Origin: Lytechinus variegatus
Taxonomy: Eukaryota > Echinodermata > Echinoidea > Temnopleuroida > Toxopneustidae
Assembly: GCF_018143015.1 (NCBI RefSeq)
Contig: NC_054741.1
Span: 46,182,548 to 46,246,547 of the forward strand
Direction of reading: 5' to 3'
DNA: 64,000 nt
The position numbers and the translations under genes were made by a program. The notes under the pieces were generated by a model, which was not told the origin of the DNA, made no database searches, and saw nothing but the letters and a program-made list of their open reading frames with translations. Below are positions 1 through 13,050 of the stretch, one piece after another (position 1 is the first letter of the stretch; every line of letters begins with the position of its first letter).

Positions 1-732
1 TAAAAGGTATAGCTTAACTCTGGTTGGTGTTTTTAATAAAGCTGTTCATATGTACATTACGAGCTACTTTACGAATGACTGATGACCCTTTCTTGGGAGC
101 TAAACTAACGCCAATAGAAATCCACCTATCACAAGAAAGGTTCACCATTCGCTTTCAAATTCGCTGTGAACACACGTTTCTTGGTGTGACTGTATAGCGT
201 AAGTGTACAGAAGAAGAAGAAGTGTGTGGTCGGGATAGGTACATGTAGAGTATGATACGCGTAATAGCAGAAACAATACAGAAAAGAACATGAGCAGTAG
301 ACATTGGTGATTATTGTATTTAGCAGTTACTGTTTGGTAAAAAAGAATTGTAACCTTTTAACGATATGTGGATGGATTTGTTTAAAAAAATGATAAGAAT
401 TTCTTTCTAAGAGAGGACACAAAAGATTTGACAATATATCAAAGACAAATAACTCATTTGGATGCAAACTTTCATTTTACGAATAGAAGAGTTAAAGTGT
501 TTAAATTCTAGGATATGCTTTCAGTTATTTTCAGGTATATTCAAGAGGAATGAAATCAAAGTAAGAATTGAAGTTTTGATGATTTCTTAAGATTTTAAGA
601 TGTCAAAAGTTATATTAAAATATTAATTACAATTATGATACATAATATTAATAGTCTTACGCTATTAAAAGTCAGAAATCGATTTTTACTTCCTTCAATG
701 AAAAAAAAAAGATTTACTTGCAAAGTTGGACT
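1..732. other. Intergenic DNA, no gene recognised
   Basis: AT-rich single-copy-looking sequence. I see no ORF with protein-like composition, no repeat family shared with the rest of the window and no RNA gene. Confidence 0.5.
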
Positions 733-1031
733 GAATGGAAGAGCCGCGGTATAGTAGTTCTGACCCACAGAGGGTCGTGTATTCCCACCGCCGTCTGGCG
801 TCCTTTCGCAAGGCCTCAATCCATCACACTTTGCCACTCTCGACTCAGGTGCTAAATGGGTACCCGGTAGGATGTGAAATCATTGTAGCTTGTTCAGTAC
901 TGTGTGCGCCTCACCGGCGACTGACTGGAATATCCCCAGGGAGTGGGGGATGTGCACACACTGTGTGCGGGAATGACTGATTAAATCCGATAACTGGTGT
1001 GATAATATATCTGTAAAGAGCTTAGACAAGT

Positions 1032-1039
1032 TGTTCCGA
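1032..1039 (+). repeat. Target-site duplication, left copy
   Basis: The 8-mer TGTTCCGA stands directly before the transposon terminus CAGTGGCGTA and is repeated exactly at 2558-2565 directly after the other terminus. Removing the element and one copy rejoins the SINE. Confidence 0.9.
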
Positions 1040-2557
1040 CAGTGGCGTAACTACGGGGGGGGGGGGCACGTGCCCCCCCCATCGGCTGGCCAAAAAAAAA
1101 CGGGGAAAAGGAGAAAAAGAGGGAAAAAGGAAGAGAAACGTAGTGGGGGAAAGAAGAAATTGCTGTTTATCATAGTGTTATATTATATTATGTTATATAA
1201 CATAAGAAGCATTTTTCACAACTTTATGAAACATTATTTGCTTAATTGTGTCTTCATTGTTCCTGGTGCTCGCATAGACTTTTTAACGAGATATATAGAC
1301 CTGCTGTACGAAAGCCTCCCGTTTTCAAATCTATATACAAAAAAAAAATTATATATTTCCTCGCAATTAGAGTTATTATTGTTTTAAGTAGTGATATATT
1401 CTTCTTTTTCATGACTACTGAAAGTTATTGCCCTATTTTTAAGGTCTTAATGTCAAACATTTCCTGTCCGTGCTTACGTTCGCATTAGTTGATTGGTGAG
1501 ATTTCTGCTCTTCATGAACTCCTAAAATCAGTCCTTAAAATGTCAATTTTTCTGATCTGAATATCAAAAAATTTTAGCTCGCGCTTCGCGCTCGCATCAT
1601 TTAGTTAGTGAAATACGTGAGGTCTTAGTGAATTCCTACAAACAAGCCTTGGAATGCCCCTCTTCATGTCTGAATTTCCTAGATTTTCAGCTCGCGCTTC
1701 GCGCTCGCAGTATTTCATTAGTGAGATGCGTATAATAATCATGATTATAATGACTTCAAAAAGTGCTCCATGTGTTTAGATGTAATTCTAACAAAATCAG
1801 CAAGCGCTTGGCACTCGCATTAGATGACTATGGTGAGATATGTATACTCTGACGTAATGGATTCGTAACTATAGTCCTTAAAATGTCCATGTTTGTGGTC
1901 AATATATACAAAAATTTCAGCTCGCGCTTCGCACTCGCATCATTTGGTTAGTCAAATACGTAGGGTCTTAGAGAATTCCTACAAACAACCCTTAGAATGC
2001 CCCTCTTCAGGTCTATATTTCCTAAATTTTCAGCTCGCGCTTTTGCGCTTGCAGTATTTGATTAGTAAGCTGCGTATGATATTCATGATTACATGACTAC
2101 AAAAGGTGCTTCATGGCTGTGTTTAGATGTACTTCTAACAAAATCAGCAAAGGATGGCAATAGCATTAGATGACTATGGTGAGATATTTATACTCTTAAT
2201 GGATTCTAAAATATAATCCTTAAAATTTCCTTGTTTAGGGTCAGTATGTACAAAAAAATTGTATAAATCACGCTCGCATTGTTTGTTTAGCGAGACAGTT
2301 AAGTATCATGATTACAAAACAATTCGCTTATAATGTCAATTTTTAGCCCTCAATATCAAAATATTTTAGCTAGCGCTTCGCGCTCGCATTATTTAATCAG
2401 TGAGATACATATCCGTTTGATGGCACTGCATGTCCTTAAAACATCTCCATTAGGTCAGTATACCTGACAACTTAGCGCGCTTCGCGCGCACCCTAAGTGA
2501 CCCGAAATTTTTGCTGGTGCCCCCCCCCCCAATGCCGTGACCCACGGTACGCCACTG
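1040..2557. mobile_element. Non-autonomous hAT-like transposon with internal ~113-bp repeats
   Basis: This is a 1518-bp element with terminal inverted repeats whose first ten bases are identical (CAGTGGCGTA) and an exact 8-bp target duplication, which is the hAT superfamily signature. Both ends carry G/C homopolymer blocks just inside the termini. Internally, GCTCGCGCTTCGCGCTCGCA or variants recur at about 1577, 1690, 1803, 1920, 2033, 2265, 2369 and 2475, a near-constant period of about 113 bp (one position skipped). The units share TTTTCAG before the motif and TTAGTGAGAT-like text after it. No transposase frame is visible, so it must have been moved by a source elsewhere. Confidence 0.85.
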
Positions 2558-2611
2558 TGTTCCGATGTATATATCTAAAGCGCTGTATAAAAGCGGATTA
2601 TTATCATTATT

Positions 2612-3841
2612 ATTAATGGGCGCCTTAAAAAAAAGTGAATTGGAATGATAGCAAAAATTACTTTCTTTCATTTTAATGATTTTAAAGTTTTTATGTATGT
2701 ACGATACAACTTTTCTGATCAGTAAACACAATTAAAGGTATTAAAGGTGACTAACATTGACCTAATAGCGTCTTTTGTTAGATTGCAGTTTTATTTTTGC
2801 AGTCTTGTTAATAACATTACTTCACATAATTGTTCCATCTGGAAATAAGCCCAAGTGTGCATAGACCAGACCCCTCAGATGAAGTATAGAACTGTCACTC
2901 CTATAGTATATACGCCATGTGGTTGGTCATATTAAAGGAAACCAAAATCACTACTTTTAAGATCATATAACATGAATATGATAAAAAGTACAAAATACGA
3001 AAATATACAGCCTTCGCAGAAGTATTGAAGAAAAAAATAATAACGGAAGAGAAAGAGAGAGAGAGATAACGACCTGTAATAATTTGCGGGAAGCCTCTTC
3101 AATTTCAAGGTTTGGATGTTCTACGTCATCGCCTCATGCTTGACGAAAACCACGACATTCCCAAGTCTTGTCGTCTTCAATCGTAAATAATCCCACGATT
3201 CAAATATGTTCTGATCAGTCTTAATTTGAATTTTCCAAACCAGTTTGATATGCCAAAACATATTCTTTTGTCGATGTTGAATCACCTGCCAAATTCGCGC
3301 ATGACAGAAAATGTCTAGTTTTTAGACCCTATGTTATTTTAGTAACAAAGAGAGATTACCGTTGATCCTATTGATTGCATCTTTTTGAATGTCCCGTGGT
3401 CTGCATCAAGAATTTTCTAAAAACAACCAATTATGACAGAGGTCCAACATAAAATGAAAGCAAACTTCACCTGAATTGGACAGCTTTTATATTGCCACAA
3501 TCATGTCATCTCAGTCATCTCATAGGATTTGTATATCAATTCTATTTTTGTAAGAATCTGACGCACATTTTATTACATTCAAATGCTTTATGCCAGAGTG
3601 GCCTTTATTTTGTAAAGGACATTTCAAATCCCTTTGAGCATTTAACTGCTTACGAATTATCAAACACGAACAAAAACGAGAAACTTCTTGTGTAGGGCCT
3701 ACTCTTTATTCATACACACTAATCACAATGAAAATACTGGTTTATGATTTCAGGCAACTGCATCCCGCCTGCGCTGCCAATTATGAATTGGCTACTTTAT
3801 CCGATTGTGATTATTTTTATATGATTTTATTCATGAGTTAT
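2612..3841. other. Intergenic DNA, no gene recognised
   Basis: AT-rich. A short GA run lies at 3050-3066. No coding or RNA signal was found on either strand. Confidence 0.5.
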
Positions 3842-4012
3842 TAGGGGCGGCGGAACGGTTACGAAAGTGGGGGGGGGGAGCGCTGACAATGCATAAAAAT
3901 TACAATCGTATGGCAATTTTTACGTTTTTGTACACGGCTTTGGAAAAAAAAGTGGGTGGGGAGGGCTGAAGCCCCCCCCTCTCCACCAGTCCCCCTGGTT
4001 CCCCTGCCCCTG
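3842..4012. mobile_element. Short hAT-like MITE
   Basis: The ends are TAGGGGCGGCGGAACGG and, on the opposite strand, CAGGGGCAGGGGAACC. They are imperfect inverted repeats resembling the termini of the other hAT-like elements here. G/C homopolymer blocks lie just inside. I could not recognise a target duplication (TGAGTTAT versus TATATCAT), so the boundaries are approximate. Confidence 0.55.
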
Positions 4013-6395
4013 TATATCATTTTATTTCTTAATGCACAATAAATGTTGCCGTCTAATTTTAAACAGGGAATAGAGTAACGACCGATGGTGACACCGTGAC
4101 TGCAATACTTATTGCCATCAGAGGACAAAATGTTCGGGTGACAATGGCGCAAATTAAACAAGCGAGAACAAAACTTTATATTCCCTTGAATTAAAGGGGA
4201 ATTCCAAATTAAATAAAAATAACAAAATATATAAACTTGATCAAAATCTGACAAGGATTGATAAAGATACAACATGTTTAAGTGGTTATTTTGTTCTTTT
4301 GTATTTTATTTATGTTTATTTTTTTCTCCCAAGAACTAAATAATATTTTATTGAGGATTGATTCATCGCATTAGATATTCATTGCTGCAAGCTATATATT
4401 ATTATCATACGGGAGACACTGTCTATCACACATGAAAAAATGAAATAATAATGATTTCTCAAAAGAGAAAGGAGAATGGGGATGTGACATCATCAGCCTC
4501 CTAATGAATTTTTATGACAACGTGCATATAACTGTCTTTATGAAAATGCTGCTAAACTTTGAATCAAATTTTGATGAAATTTTCAGTATTGTGCTCGATA
4601 AAGTTTACTTTTTTATTGAAATGATTATTATTTTCAGCCCAGATTATCAATTTAAAGCAAGGAACCAAAGTAGGAGGATACCTGTTCAAACTCCTTAAAT
4701 GACGTGGTTTCTGCGATGAAATTTTTTTAAAACTTGTTTTTCTGCAATGGATATTTTTTTTAATCTAAATATTTTTATTTCTTTTATTTGCGATCAGGTT
4801 ACTTATTATCCTGAGACCACAGAATGAAGGGAAAAAGTCAATGCACAAAATAATGTTGTTTAATGGTCCAACAATTCACCAAAAAGCATTTTTTTAGTCA
4901 CCTAAAATAGACAAGCATTTCATTGTCTTGACTGAGGGATAGTGATTGCGTCTTCGAAGTAAAAACAAAGTTTGAAATATAAGAGATGTGTAACATGCAA
5001 CGAAGTGACATGGGAATTTGTACGCATGTGCGCAAAATAGAAACACATTATTCAACCTATTTTTCAGCTATGAGATGAGCTGTGACATTAACCAACATAT
5101 TATTCTTGTATAGTCTTCATGTCGACATAGTTTGGATAATGGTAAAGCAACCAGGCTGAGTGTGGCTTAGCCTAAACCCGTTTCAGTGGGAGTCGTTTAC
5201 ACTGAAAAATATCAACATAACGTTTCAAGGTATTGTATAAGTTATTTAATCTAATTTGATTTTATTTCTTTATTTATTTATTTGTTAAATCATAAAATAT
5301 TTTATTAATTCATTTTTATCCATCCAATCACTTTCATAGGGGAAAATAGATATGAAACTAGGGATCCACACTCAACAAGATGTGCTTATTAGTTGATCTC
5401 TTCTCTTCCTCAGCTCACATTAGAAACGTAATTGACTGAAAACTTTGTATATTTGCAAAAACCCTTGCTGTAAATCAGTTGTAATGAATAGTTAACAAAC
5501 TAATCATGATAATTGACTCAAAATCAACATACGAAATCACACACTTTTTGTTATTTCTTCGATCGGATATCAGTCAAATAAAATACGTTGTTCTTCTTAC
5601 TGCGATTCATTTTTCACACTCTGTAAATGTGCAAATGTGTGCTTTAATTTGACATTTTCATGTTGTGAAAATCCAAAGCTTTCATATATCGCCTATTAAT
5701 TTCAAACTGAAATATAAAAGCATTCTAATTTGTCCAAATACTGACGAGCCCCTTCCAGAGGTAAGGAAGATACATGAAAAGTCTTAATACACGTACAATT
5801 ATAATTGATTCATAGATGTTGGAAACCAAACAGGCGGGCGGGGCGGAGTATCGATGCAATGTGTCTGGCTCAAAGAAAAAGAGAAAAGAATTTTAATAAT
5901 CGCTGGGTCATTAGATGGAATTTTAGAAATGTAACGGTCCATTCCCCAGAGAAATATACCTCGAAACATTTCCTCCATGAAATGTGTCTCGCTCAAAACC
6001 GTACTCTTTTCCCAAGTGGAAGGCAATACTCTGTGACATATTTTGCAAAGCAGTATTTTCGGTTGGTATGTGTCGAGTATGTGACGGTGGGTTTCTCAGC
6101 ACTTTGAAGTTTTACCAACATTATTATATCTGAGAAATAGTACAGTTGCCTCTATAATTAATACATTGAAAAGCGTAGTGTTTGTTGTCGTTCCTGATTG
6201 ATATGTGATCAGGAAAATATACTATTCTTTTGATAAGACCTAAGAATTGATTGATTACATCCATTATTCAAACACTAATTACTTTTGTTAAAAAGAAATT
6301 TGAATAGAACTATAATTCATTAATTTGCTTATGCTTTGCATATTCATACTCTGTAGACGACTTGGTGTGTTCTGTCATCTAAAAAATACTAAGAG
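4013..6395. other. Intergenic DNA, no gene recognised
   Basis: AT-rich with many short poly-A/T runs. No supported gene or element. Confidence 0.5.
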
Positions 6396-6612
6396 AATAA
6401 AATGAAAAAAAAAAAAATAAACATAGAGGGTCAGATAGATTACGAGAGAGGGAGAGAATGAGAGGGAAAGAGAGAGAAATTGGGAATAGGATTAATAGAG
6501 AGGGAGGGATATTGATAGATAAACAGATAAATAATTAAATATATCGATATAAAGGCAGATAGATAGACAAAGAGAGAGAGAACGGGACCTGGGGCAGGGG
6601 GGGGGGAGTAGG
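6396..6612 (+). repeat. Purine-rich low-complexity tract
   Basis: An A13 run is followed by degenerate GA and GATA runs (GAGAGAGGGAGAGAATGAGA, AGATAGATAGAC) and ends in a G run. This is simple-sequence DNA with no coding potential. Confidence 0.8.
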
Positions 6613-8738
6613 TTGGGATATATATTCAGACAAACTTTGTGACCCCGAATCCTTCTGAACCATTTCTGGTTTATTCCTCTAACGATTTGATGAGGACTCT
6701 ACCATTCAGGTTCATTCAACATGTAGCCAAAGGCATATTCACTCACGCATCAAAACGAGTGTTTTCAGGTGCTAAACCTGTATTTCCCCTCCTCCCTCGT
6801 CGTACATAATATTCATTTGATACCTATTAAGATAGAATTTCATCGCCGATCGAATTTCTAAATATTTCTGATTAGAACGGAAGAGAGTAAAATTACCAGT
6901 GGTCGCCATTTTTTTTGCCTCGAGTTAAAGAACACAAAAAGTAAAGGCAAACGAAAATATATATAGGCCTATTACAAAGTGTTTCAAAAAAGGTAATATG
7001 GAACCTACATTAACGTTTAGGCATATATCACAGTTATTTTCATTTAATTACATTGAAACAGAAAATGAATAAAGTATATGTCTTAAAGGTACGCTCTGAT
7101 AATTTTTGAGTAAAAATGGATGTGCATGTTTATAGGTAGATAATACGTTAAATACATAGGTCATTGGTCCGGGTTTTTTACGACATTACTTATAATTAAG
7201 AACAGGTGCTATTTTTCCTTGTTTGATATAATTGTTTTAAATAGTGATGCGCATCGTATTTTGAATTTTGCTCATGAGTGTCCACGGTGGGCATTATCGT
7301 CCCTTTAAGCCCACAATGATTCATATCATTTTTGTAATTGAAGTAAAAATATATAACGATCTAAGGAAGATATTAAGCTATCACTTAGTGGCGACGCCAT
7401 ACACTCTAAATTGGCAGGAATTTAGAGAAAAAAAATCAGATGGATTGTATTTTGGGACCAATCGAATTCTGGCTTTGGTTTAATCCTATTGTTAGAGCTC
7501 TAGGGAATTGAATTTAAATCCTTTGAGATTTGAAAATGAGTTTTACAAATGAAAACAAATCCAAAATCCACCGAGATTAATTCTAAATCCTTGTAATCTA
7601 GACTGTATAAGCGAGTGGGTTGAGAAAGTGAAAATCTCCTATTTTTCTAGTGATCGAAAGTTGAATGAGAAAAGAAATATGATAAAGGAGGTTGTTGCAT
7701 TAAAAGGATCGGTATTATGTCATTAAAAAGACTCATGTAATGCCGTCATCGTTCTATGTTGAAAATATAATGATCTCATCTTGACCTCTATTCAATTACC
7801 CTCTATTTTTTATTACAAATGTTATAGGGTCAGCATAAAGGGGTTCATAATTACGATAAAGTCATCATTATTTCCTCAAAGCAGGCTAGCCGTGGCAAAA
7901 TTATTGAAAGCCAAACCAAGTATTCGATAAAGAGGCTTAAGAATACAAGTGCATCTGCGTCAGACTCTTTAAAAACATAACCATGATAATGGATTTCAAG
8001 TATATAATAGAGATGGGATGAAGTTGTTCATGTGCGTAATGATGGATAAAACGGAGCACGCATAAGACTTACTTTGCAACAAGCACTCGGATGTTTTATT
8101 ATTAATGTCCAATCATGTTCTTCCGCGTGAAATCCCATTTTACATTCAATCAATTCTCTTGAGAACTGCTACTCTGCAATAACTTAAATAATGTAGTATT
8201 TTCCTCAAAGTACGGATTTCAATACCATTTTCCGTTTCTCAACATCCGTACAAAATGCAGTAATTGTATATTCGAAAATCTATTTGAAGTGTAAGATTTC
8301 ATTTTCAATTGTCGTCGTATCCATGAATGTATTCCCAAATCGGTGATAATAATATAAAGTTCTTTGTAACTTCATCTGTACAATTATCACGTAGTAAACA
8401 AGTGTTGTCAGTAGGGTAGTTTGATAAGGGCGAAGGAGACCTTTGAAATATGCCTTCATATTTTCCATTACTAAAAGATTAGGGTGGTAACGCGACCTAG
8501 CACACAATCGTCAAAACTCATCCTTTGTCTTTATTTGTCTTCTTTTTCCTATGCCACTTTCATTTGTCAAACCCTATAAATCGTGACAGTGACACACCTC
8601 GTGTTAAAAAAAAAGAAATTGAAACATTTAAGAATGCTTTCATTTTGCAGAGGGGTAAAAAATGTATTAACAATATGATATAGCCTTATCCGTTTTCCCT
8701 ACAAAGATGGATAGTAGCCAAACGATGTTATCCCCCTT
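6613..8738. other. Intergenic DNA, no gene recognised
   Basis: No supported gene, RNA or repeat boundary. Confidence 0.5.
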
Positions 8739-8747
8739 TATCTCCCC

Positions 8748-8778
<31 letters not shown>

Positions 8779-8800
8779 CCTCTTTCCCTTTCTCTCTCTG
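8739..8800 (+). repeat. (CT)n microsatellite
   Basis: An uninterrupted CT core of about 12 units lies at about 8750-8774, with CCCT/TTTC degenerate flanks. Confidence 0.9.
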
Positions 8801-10295
8801 CCCTAACACCAAAAGGGAAATATCAGTGATAGGGTAAATATGTCCTATTTTAATGCAACGAGATATAAAATCCAATTTACAAAGTTAATGTTAAATTGGT
8901 CCAAGTACAGTGCTATAATATTTTGATAAGATGGATGGGCAAGGCAAGGTAATATGACGTTTTAGTTTCTGAATACTAGAGGTATTTTAGGCATATACAG
9001 TTATAATGCCCAAACTTGTTCTTTTTATACTTCTTTTTCCTTTTCCCGTTTTCCCTTGATTTCTTTTTTTTTCTCCAGTTACATTAATTTGTCAAATAGG
9101 CCTACCAATTCCCTGATGAATCCTAATCTTTCTTGTTCATGTTGTTGGAAATGTTAAAGAACTCAAATCTACTTCCGTATGCAAATATCGGAAGTGTTCA
9201 GCCATTACTTTCTTTTGACCTACCTATCCGGAAAATTAAATCACTTCATTGATAATATGGTGATTCCTTGTTTGAACAATAACCTACTGTATTTTGTTAA
9301 AAATTTTAACTGATGTATACATTTAGACGGAAATGAAGACACCCGTTCAACTCTGATTGAAACATGAATCAAGATGATAGTGTAAATCGTCATGGCCCGG
9401 CAACTGCACAATATTGTTCAGGATTTTCATAGAGCATTCTGGCGGACTCAATTCTCTTAAAGAGTCGCCAGAGACAGCTCGCATTTTACTTCGGAATTTG
9501 CACAATTCCATCTGGAATTCTTTCCAATGGAATGGAACATATAGTGGTGGATGACGGAGAGTGGTTTCACGAAATATTCTGAGGTTACTCTGCAATTAAC
9601 TTGCAATCTTTTTAGCTCTCCAATATTGTCTGCTTCTTGCAACAAATGATATATGAGGAAAAATACATAACATCTTTCTTACTACACCTGCCCTATTACA
9701 CCTCTAAAACGGACGCCAAAACTCAGAGAGCTGTTATTTATAAATCATGAGATTTCATATATTTAATAAGAATCCCCACGTTTCATCGATACATTACTTG
9801 TACGTCGGATGCCATGCATCATTCAATTGCTTCATGTTAAAAAAATAGATATAGTTTATGTATGTCTTAACAAAACTGACTTGAAACTTGCAATGTTCAT
9901 GCTATAATGCAGCGGTATGAGGAGTAAAAAGAAAACACAGCACACATCGTTCTGACTTCTGACACCGTGCGTTGGAATTACAGGTTTTTGAAGCTGATAG
10001 TTTTCTTGGATTTCATGATATTCAGTTTTTAATGATTTGTCTTCTTTTCAGTTCGCATTTTCTAGTTTTTTGACAATTAATGTTTCCAGAGAGTATATAG
10101 CGCCTAATGCACGAGCTCGATCCCTTTGCTCCATATAATAGACCCTGCGTGCACTGAGGCCAAAGTTAAGCGATTTCTTGGCCATTGAACATGGAGACCT
10201 TTGATAGCCCCGGGTGTAGGCTTCTTCAGTGAATTCAAGACTGAAAAGGATTAGTTTTCATGACTGACTGCGAGGAAACAGTTTTCATTCATGAC
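8801..10295. other. Intergenic DNA, no gene recognised
   Basis: Two short overlapping minus-strand frames at 9347-9645 show no recognisable domain. I treat them as chance. Confidence 0.45.
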
Positions 10296-10454
10296 GCAGT
10301 CACATTTCCCCTCTGTCGGCCGTACGGCGAATCAACAACAGCCGTTTTAATATTTGTTGGTATACCAGCTACATATTTAGTGGTTTTGGATGCAAATGAA
10401 TAAAACGGCTGTTTTCGACTCGCCTCACGGCCGCCGTAGGGGAAATGTAACTGC
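10296..10454. mobile_element. Foldback MITE (159 bp)
   Basis: The two halves are imperfect inverted repeats of about 55 bp. GCAGTCACATTTCCCC plus GGCCGTACGGCGAAT plus AACAGCCGTTTTA on the left match the reverse complement of AAAACGGCTGTTTTCGA plus GCCGCCGTAGGGGAAATGTAACTGC on the right. A unique spacer of about 45 bp separates them. No clear target duplication was seen, so the superfamily is unassigned. Confidence 0.7.
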
Positions 10455-12961
10455 AGCATAAATACTTCAACATTCTTCCAAAAAAAACCAGGAACTGGAA
10501 TCTGTACTTGAGGTCCTCTAGATTCAATCACATTGTAATTGGTATGATTGAAAACTGATCATTTATTTCCGTAATCTCAATAAATTCAAATCAATTTTAT
10601 CATTAGCCGTCTGATCTTTAATTGGTATCGCTGAAAACATGTTCCACAAACATGATAACCTCAAAATCTTGTTTCGTGAAACGGCTCTTGCAAAGTTTTT
10701 GAAGTTTCTCTTTCCACACTTGGCTCTTTTCGCATCATTCAGAGGCACCAAAATATTTCTATCACACCCGGGGGTTTAATCGATTCCCTTTGATAGCCGT
10801 AACAATCGCATCTTTCAACACTGTTGACAAATGTTCACACAAGTGACTGTTCCCAGTATCCTCCTAAATTCTTCACTGTCTTTAAAGACAATATGCAACT
10901 TCCAATTTGAACTGTATGATCTCGAGTCATAATCTGGATGAATGTTTTCTGTTTACTTACACAGCAAGAAAGATGAATAATTTTTTCGGCTGTCTTCACA
11001 ATATTTTGTACGACAAATATTTGCTGAAGCATGATATGATTACAAACAATATGTGTTTCCAAGTATTTCTACTCTGCAATGAAAAATATGGATCTATGAT
11101 GATAGGTCACCGACCTCAGTACCCCTTCACAGTTCAGTACCCCTTGACGGTGCTTTCAAGGCTATACACAATGCATGAAAGTTAATACAATTATTGTACA
11201 CTGATATTTTAGCCTGTCATGGTGGATATACAGAACTTGTTTCCATTCGACCATGCAAACTAACAATATTTACCCAATATTGATTAAATAAAGGAACATA
11301 GATTCTCGTTGATTAAGATTTACGCCAGTTGCTGCATTAAATTTGATGAGAGAAAATTTGTCGGTTGAACATGCGTTCACCCTAATATTTTACCGAACAA
11401 ACACTCATTTGTTTTTAACCAAATAAAAGTAGAGCTAGTATTTATATTTTTACACAACCTATTGACGGTGCATTCCTATGTATCTATTGTGAGGGATGCT
11501 TGATCCACCTTGTGCTAAACAGTACCATAGCTACTGTATCAAAATCATACATGCGCCATCATCACCCATCCGAAAAATAATGAAATAAGTAGAAATAATA
11601 TGAAGATTGCAATAAGTAATAAAAAGGTATGTCCTGCGTAGTAGCATGTCGTGTGTTTATAGATCCTCCGTGTTCTATGAAATACGTGTAAGTGAGGGAG
11701 GATGGGAGAGAGAGAATGAGAGAGAGGAAATCAATCAATGAATCCTTTAATTGATTAAAATATTGGCATTGTTCATTTTCCAAGAAAGTGTCATCTCATG
11801 AAGATGTGAACGTGTCAACAGAACATCCAAGCAGGAGTACTTTGTGGGGAAAAAATGCGGGAAATATCTTACATAAGCATGAAATTGTTTTCATACCAAA
11901 AACATAGATCCAATCAGATTTTCTTGGAAGACTTTAAGAATGGGAGAAATGCATGTAGGTGCACGTCGCCAATCGAATCTTCCATGGTGACCTCGCCAAT
12001 AGAATAATTGTCAAGTCAATGTCACACCAACAACCATACATAGTATTATTAAAACGATTGTGTTATTTTTAATTATGCAGTATTGGCCATGCATGTGGAG
12101 TCGGGGTGGTAGGTGCGATTGGGGCAAAAATTGATGTCATTTAAAATGGCGGCATTCACCGCTAATCGATACATCCATGTCTGGAACATTTTGACAAATA
12201 ACTGTCTGCAAATAAAGCCATCTTTGATGATGAAACAAGGTAAGTAGCGACAGGAAATGGTAGCCATTAGTGCAATGTTACGAGACACAATTTTTTTGCA
12301 GCCGCGTTTCTTTCTTCGGTTAGCAATTAAATTCCAAGCTATTGCATTTCTCCCTATCATTTGAAAGTACCACAGAAAGATGAAAACTTGGCCTCTTTCG
12401 GATTAGAAGCAGATGATACGTTATCATGTCCAGACTTTGAAAGAAAATACCTCTGATAAAATTGAAAAGCTAATATTCGACATGTTAATAATGTGCTCAT
12501 GTTATCTTATGCGAACGTTTATACATATACGTATTTCCGAGTGTCCTTCGGATCCAGTAAATCATATTGATGTAATGCAATACATGTGAGATGCAGATAT
12601 GTCGGCTCATTGGTAGGGAGAGAACTCACCTAACGCGCCTATATAGTGAACAATGTAAGTAGATCATGGATTCGGTTTGTCGCCGAGTCATGCTTTATTT
12701 TGCCAGGCGCTCGGTTTATTAGAACGGAAAAGGTATAACATATCTTGTTAAACACAAAGATCGTTGATGAATATTATTATCGATACCTTATATTTTCTCA
12801 GAATGACTTATAGTAACACAAAATTATTCAGCAACATAGTTTCGTTTACAAATTATGTGGTCAAACAATGGAAAAAATGTATATCATGTTTATTGATTTA
12901 AAGACTATACTTTGACATATTTGAGGTTTCAAGTTGATCCATTTATCGGTACTTTCTCCCC
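10455..12961. other. Intergenic DNA, no gene recognised
   Basis: AT-rich. A short GA-rich run lies near 11695-11730. No gene supported. Confidence 0.5.
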
Positions 12962-13050
12962 TTTCTCTCTCCATTCCATCCTCTCTCTCTCTCTCTCTCT
13001 CTTATCTTTCCTTCTCCCTTTCTCCGTATCTCTTTCATTTCTCTCTTTTC
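12962..13050 (+). repeat. CT-rich low-complexity tract
   Basis: A (CT)n core lies at about 12979-13001 within a longer C/T-only stretch. Confidence 0.85.

Larger units (their letters stand above)
733..2611 (+). mobile_element. tRNA-derived SINE, split by a DNA transposon
   Basis: The SINE body runs 733-1039 and resumes at 2558-2611. It is homologous to the inverse-oriented copy at 19648-19992, sharing the GAGCCG head, GGGTCGTGT near the B-box position, TTTGCCACTCTCGAC and TAAATGGGTACCCGGTAGGATG-like body segments. The tail after the interruption has the AAAGCGCTGTATAAAA motif and ends in a (TTA/TCA)n run, as SINE tails do. The pol III A and B boxes are decayed here compared with the 19.6 kb copy. 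The element at 1040-2557 sits inside it. Confidence 0.8.

Noticed and set aside
4504-4698. Hydrophobic 64-codon frame
   Set aside because: AT-driven Phe/Ile composition and no supporting signal.
9347-9645. Two overlapping minus-strand frames of 62 and 82 codons
   Set aside because: No recognisable motif, no paralogue in the window and no splice context. Lengths are expected by chance.
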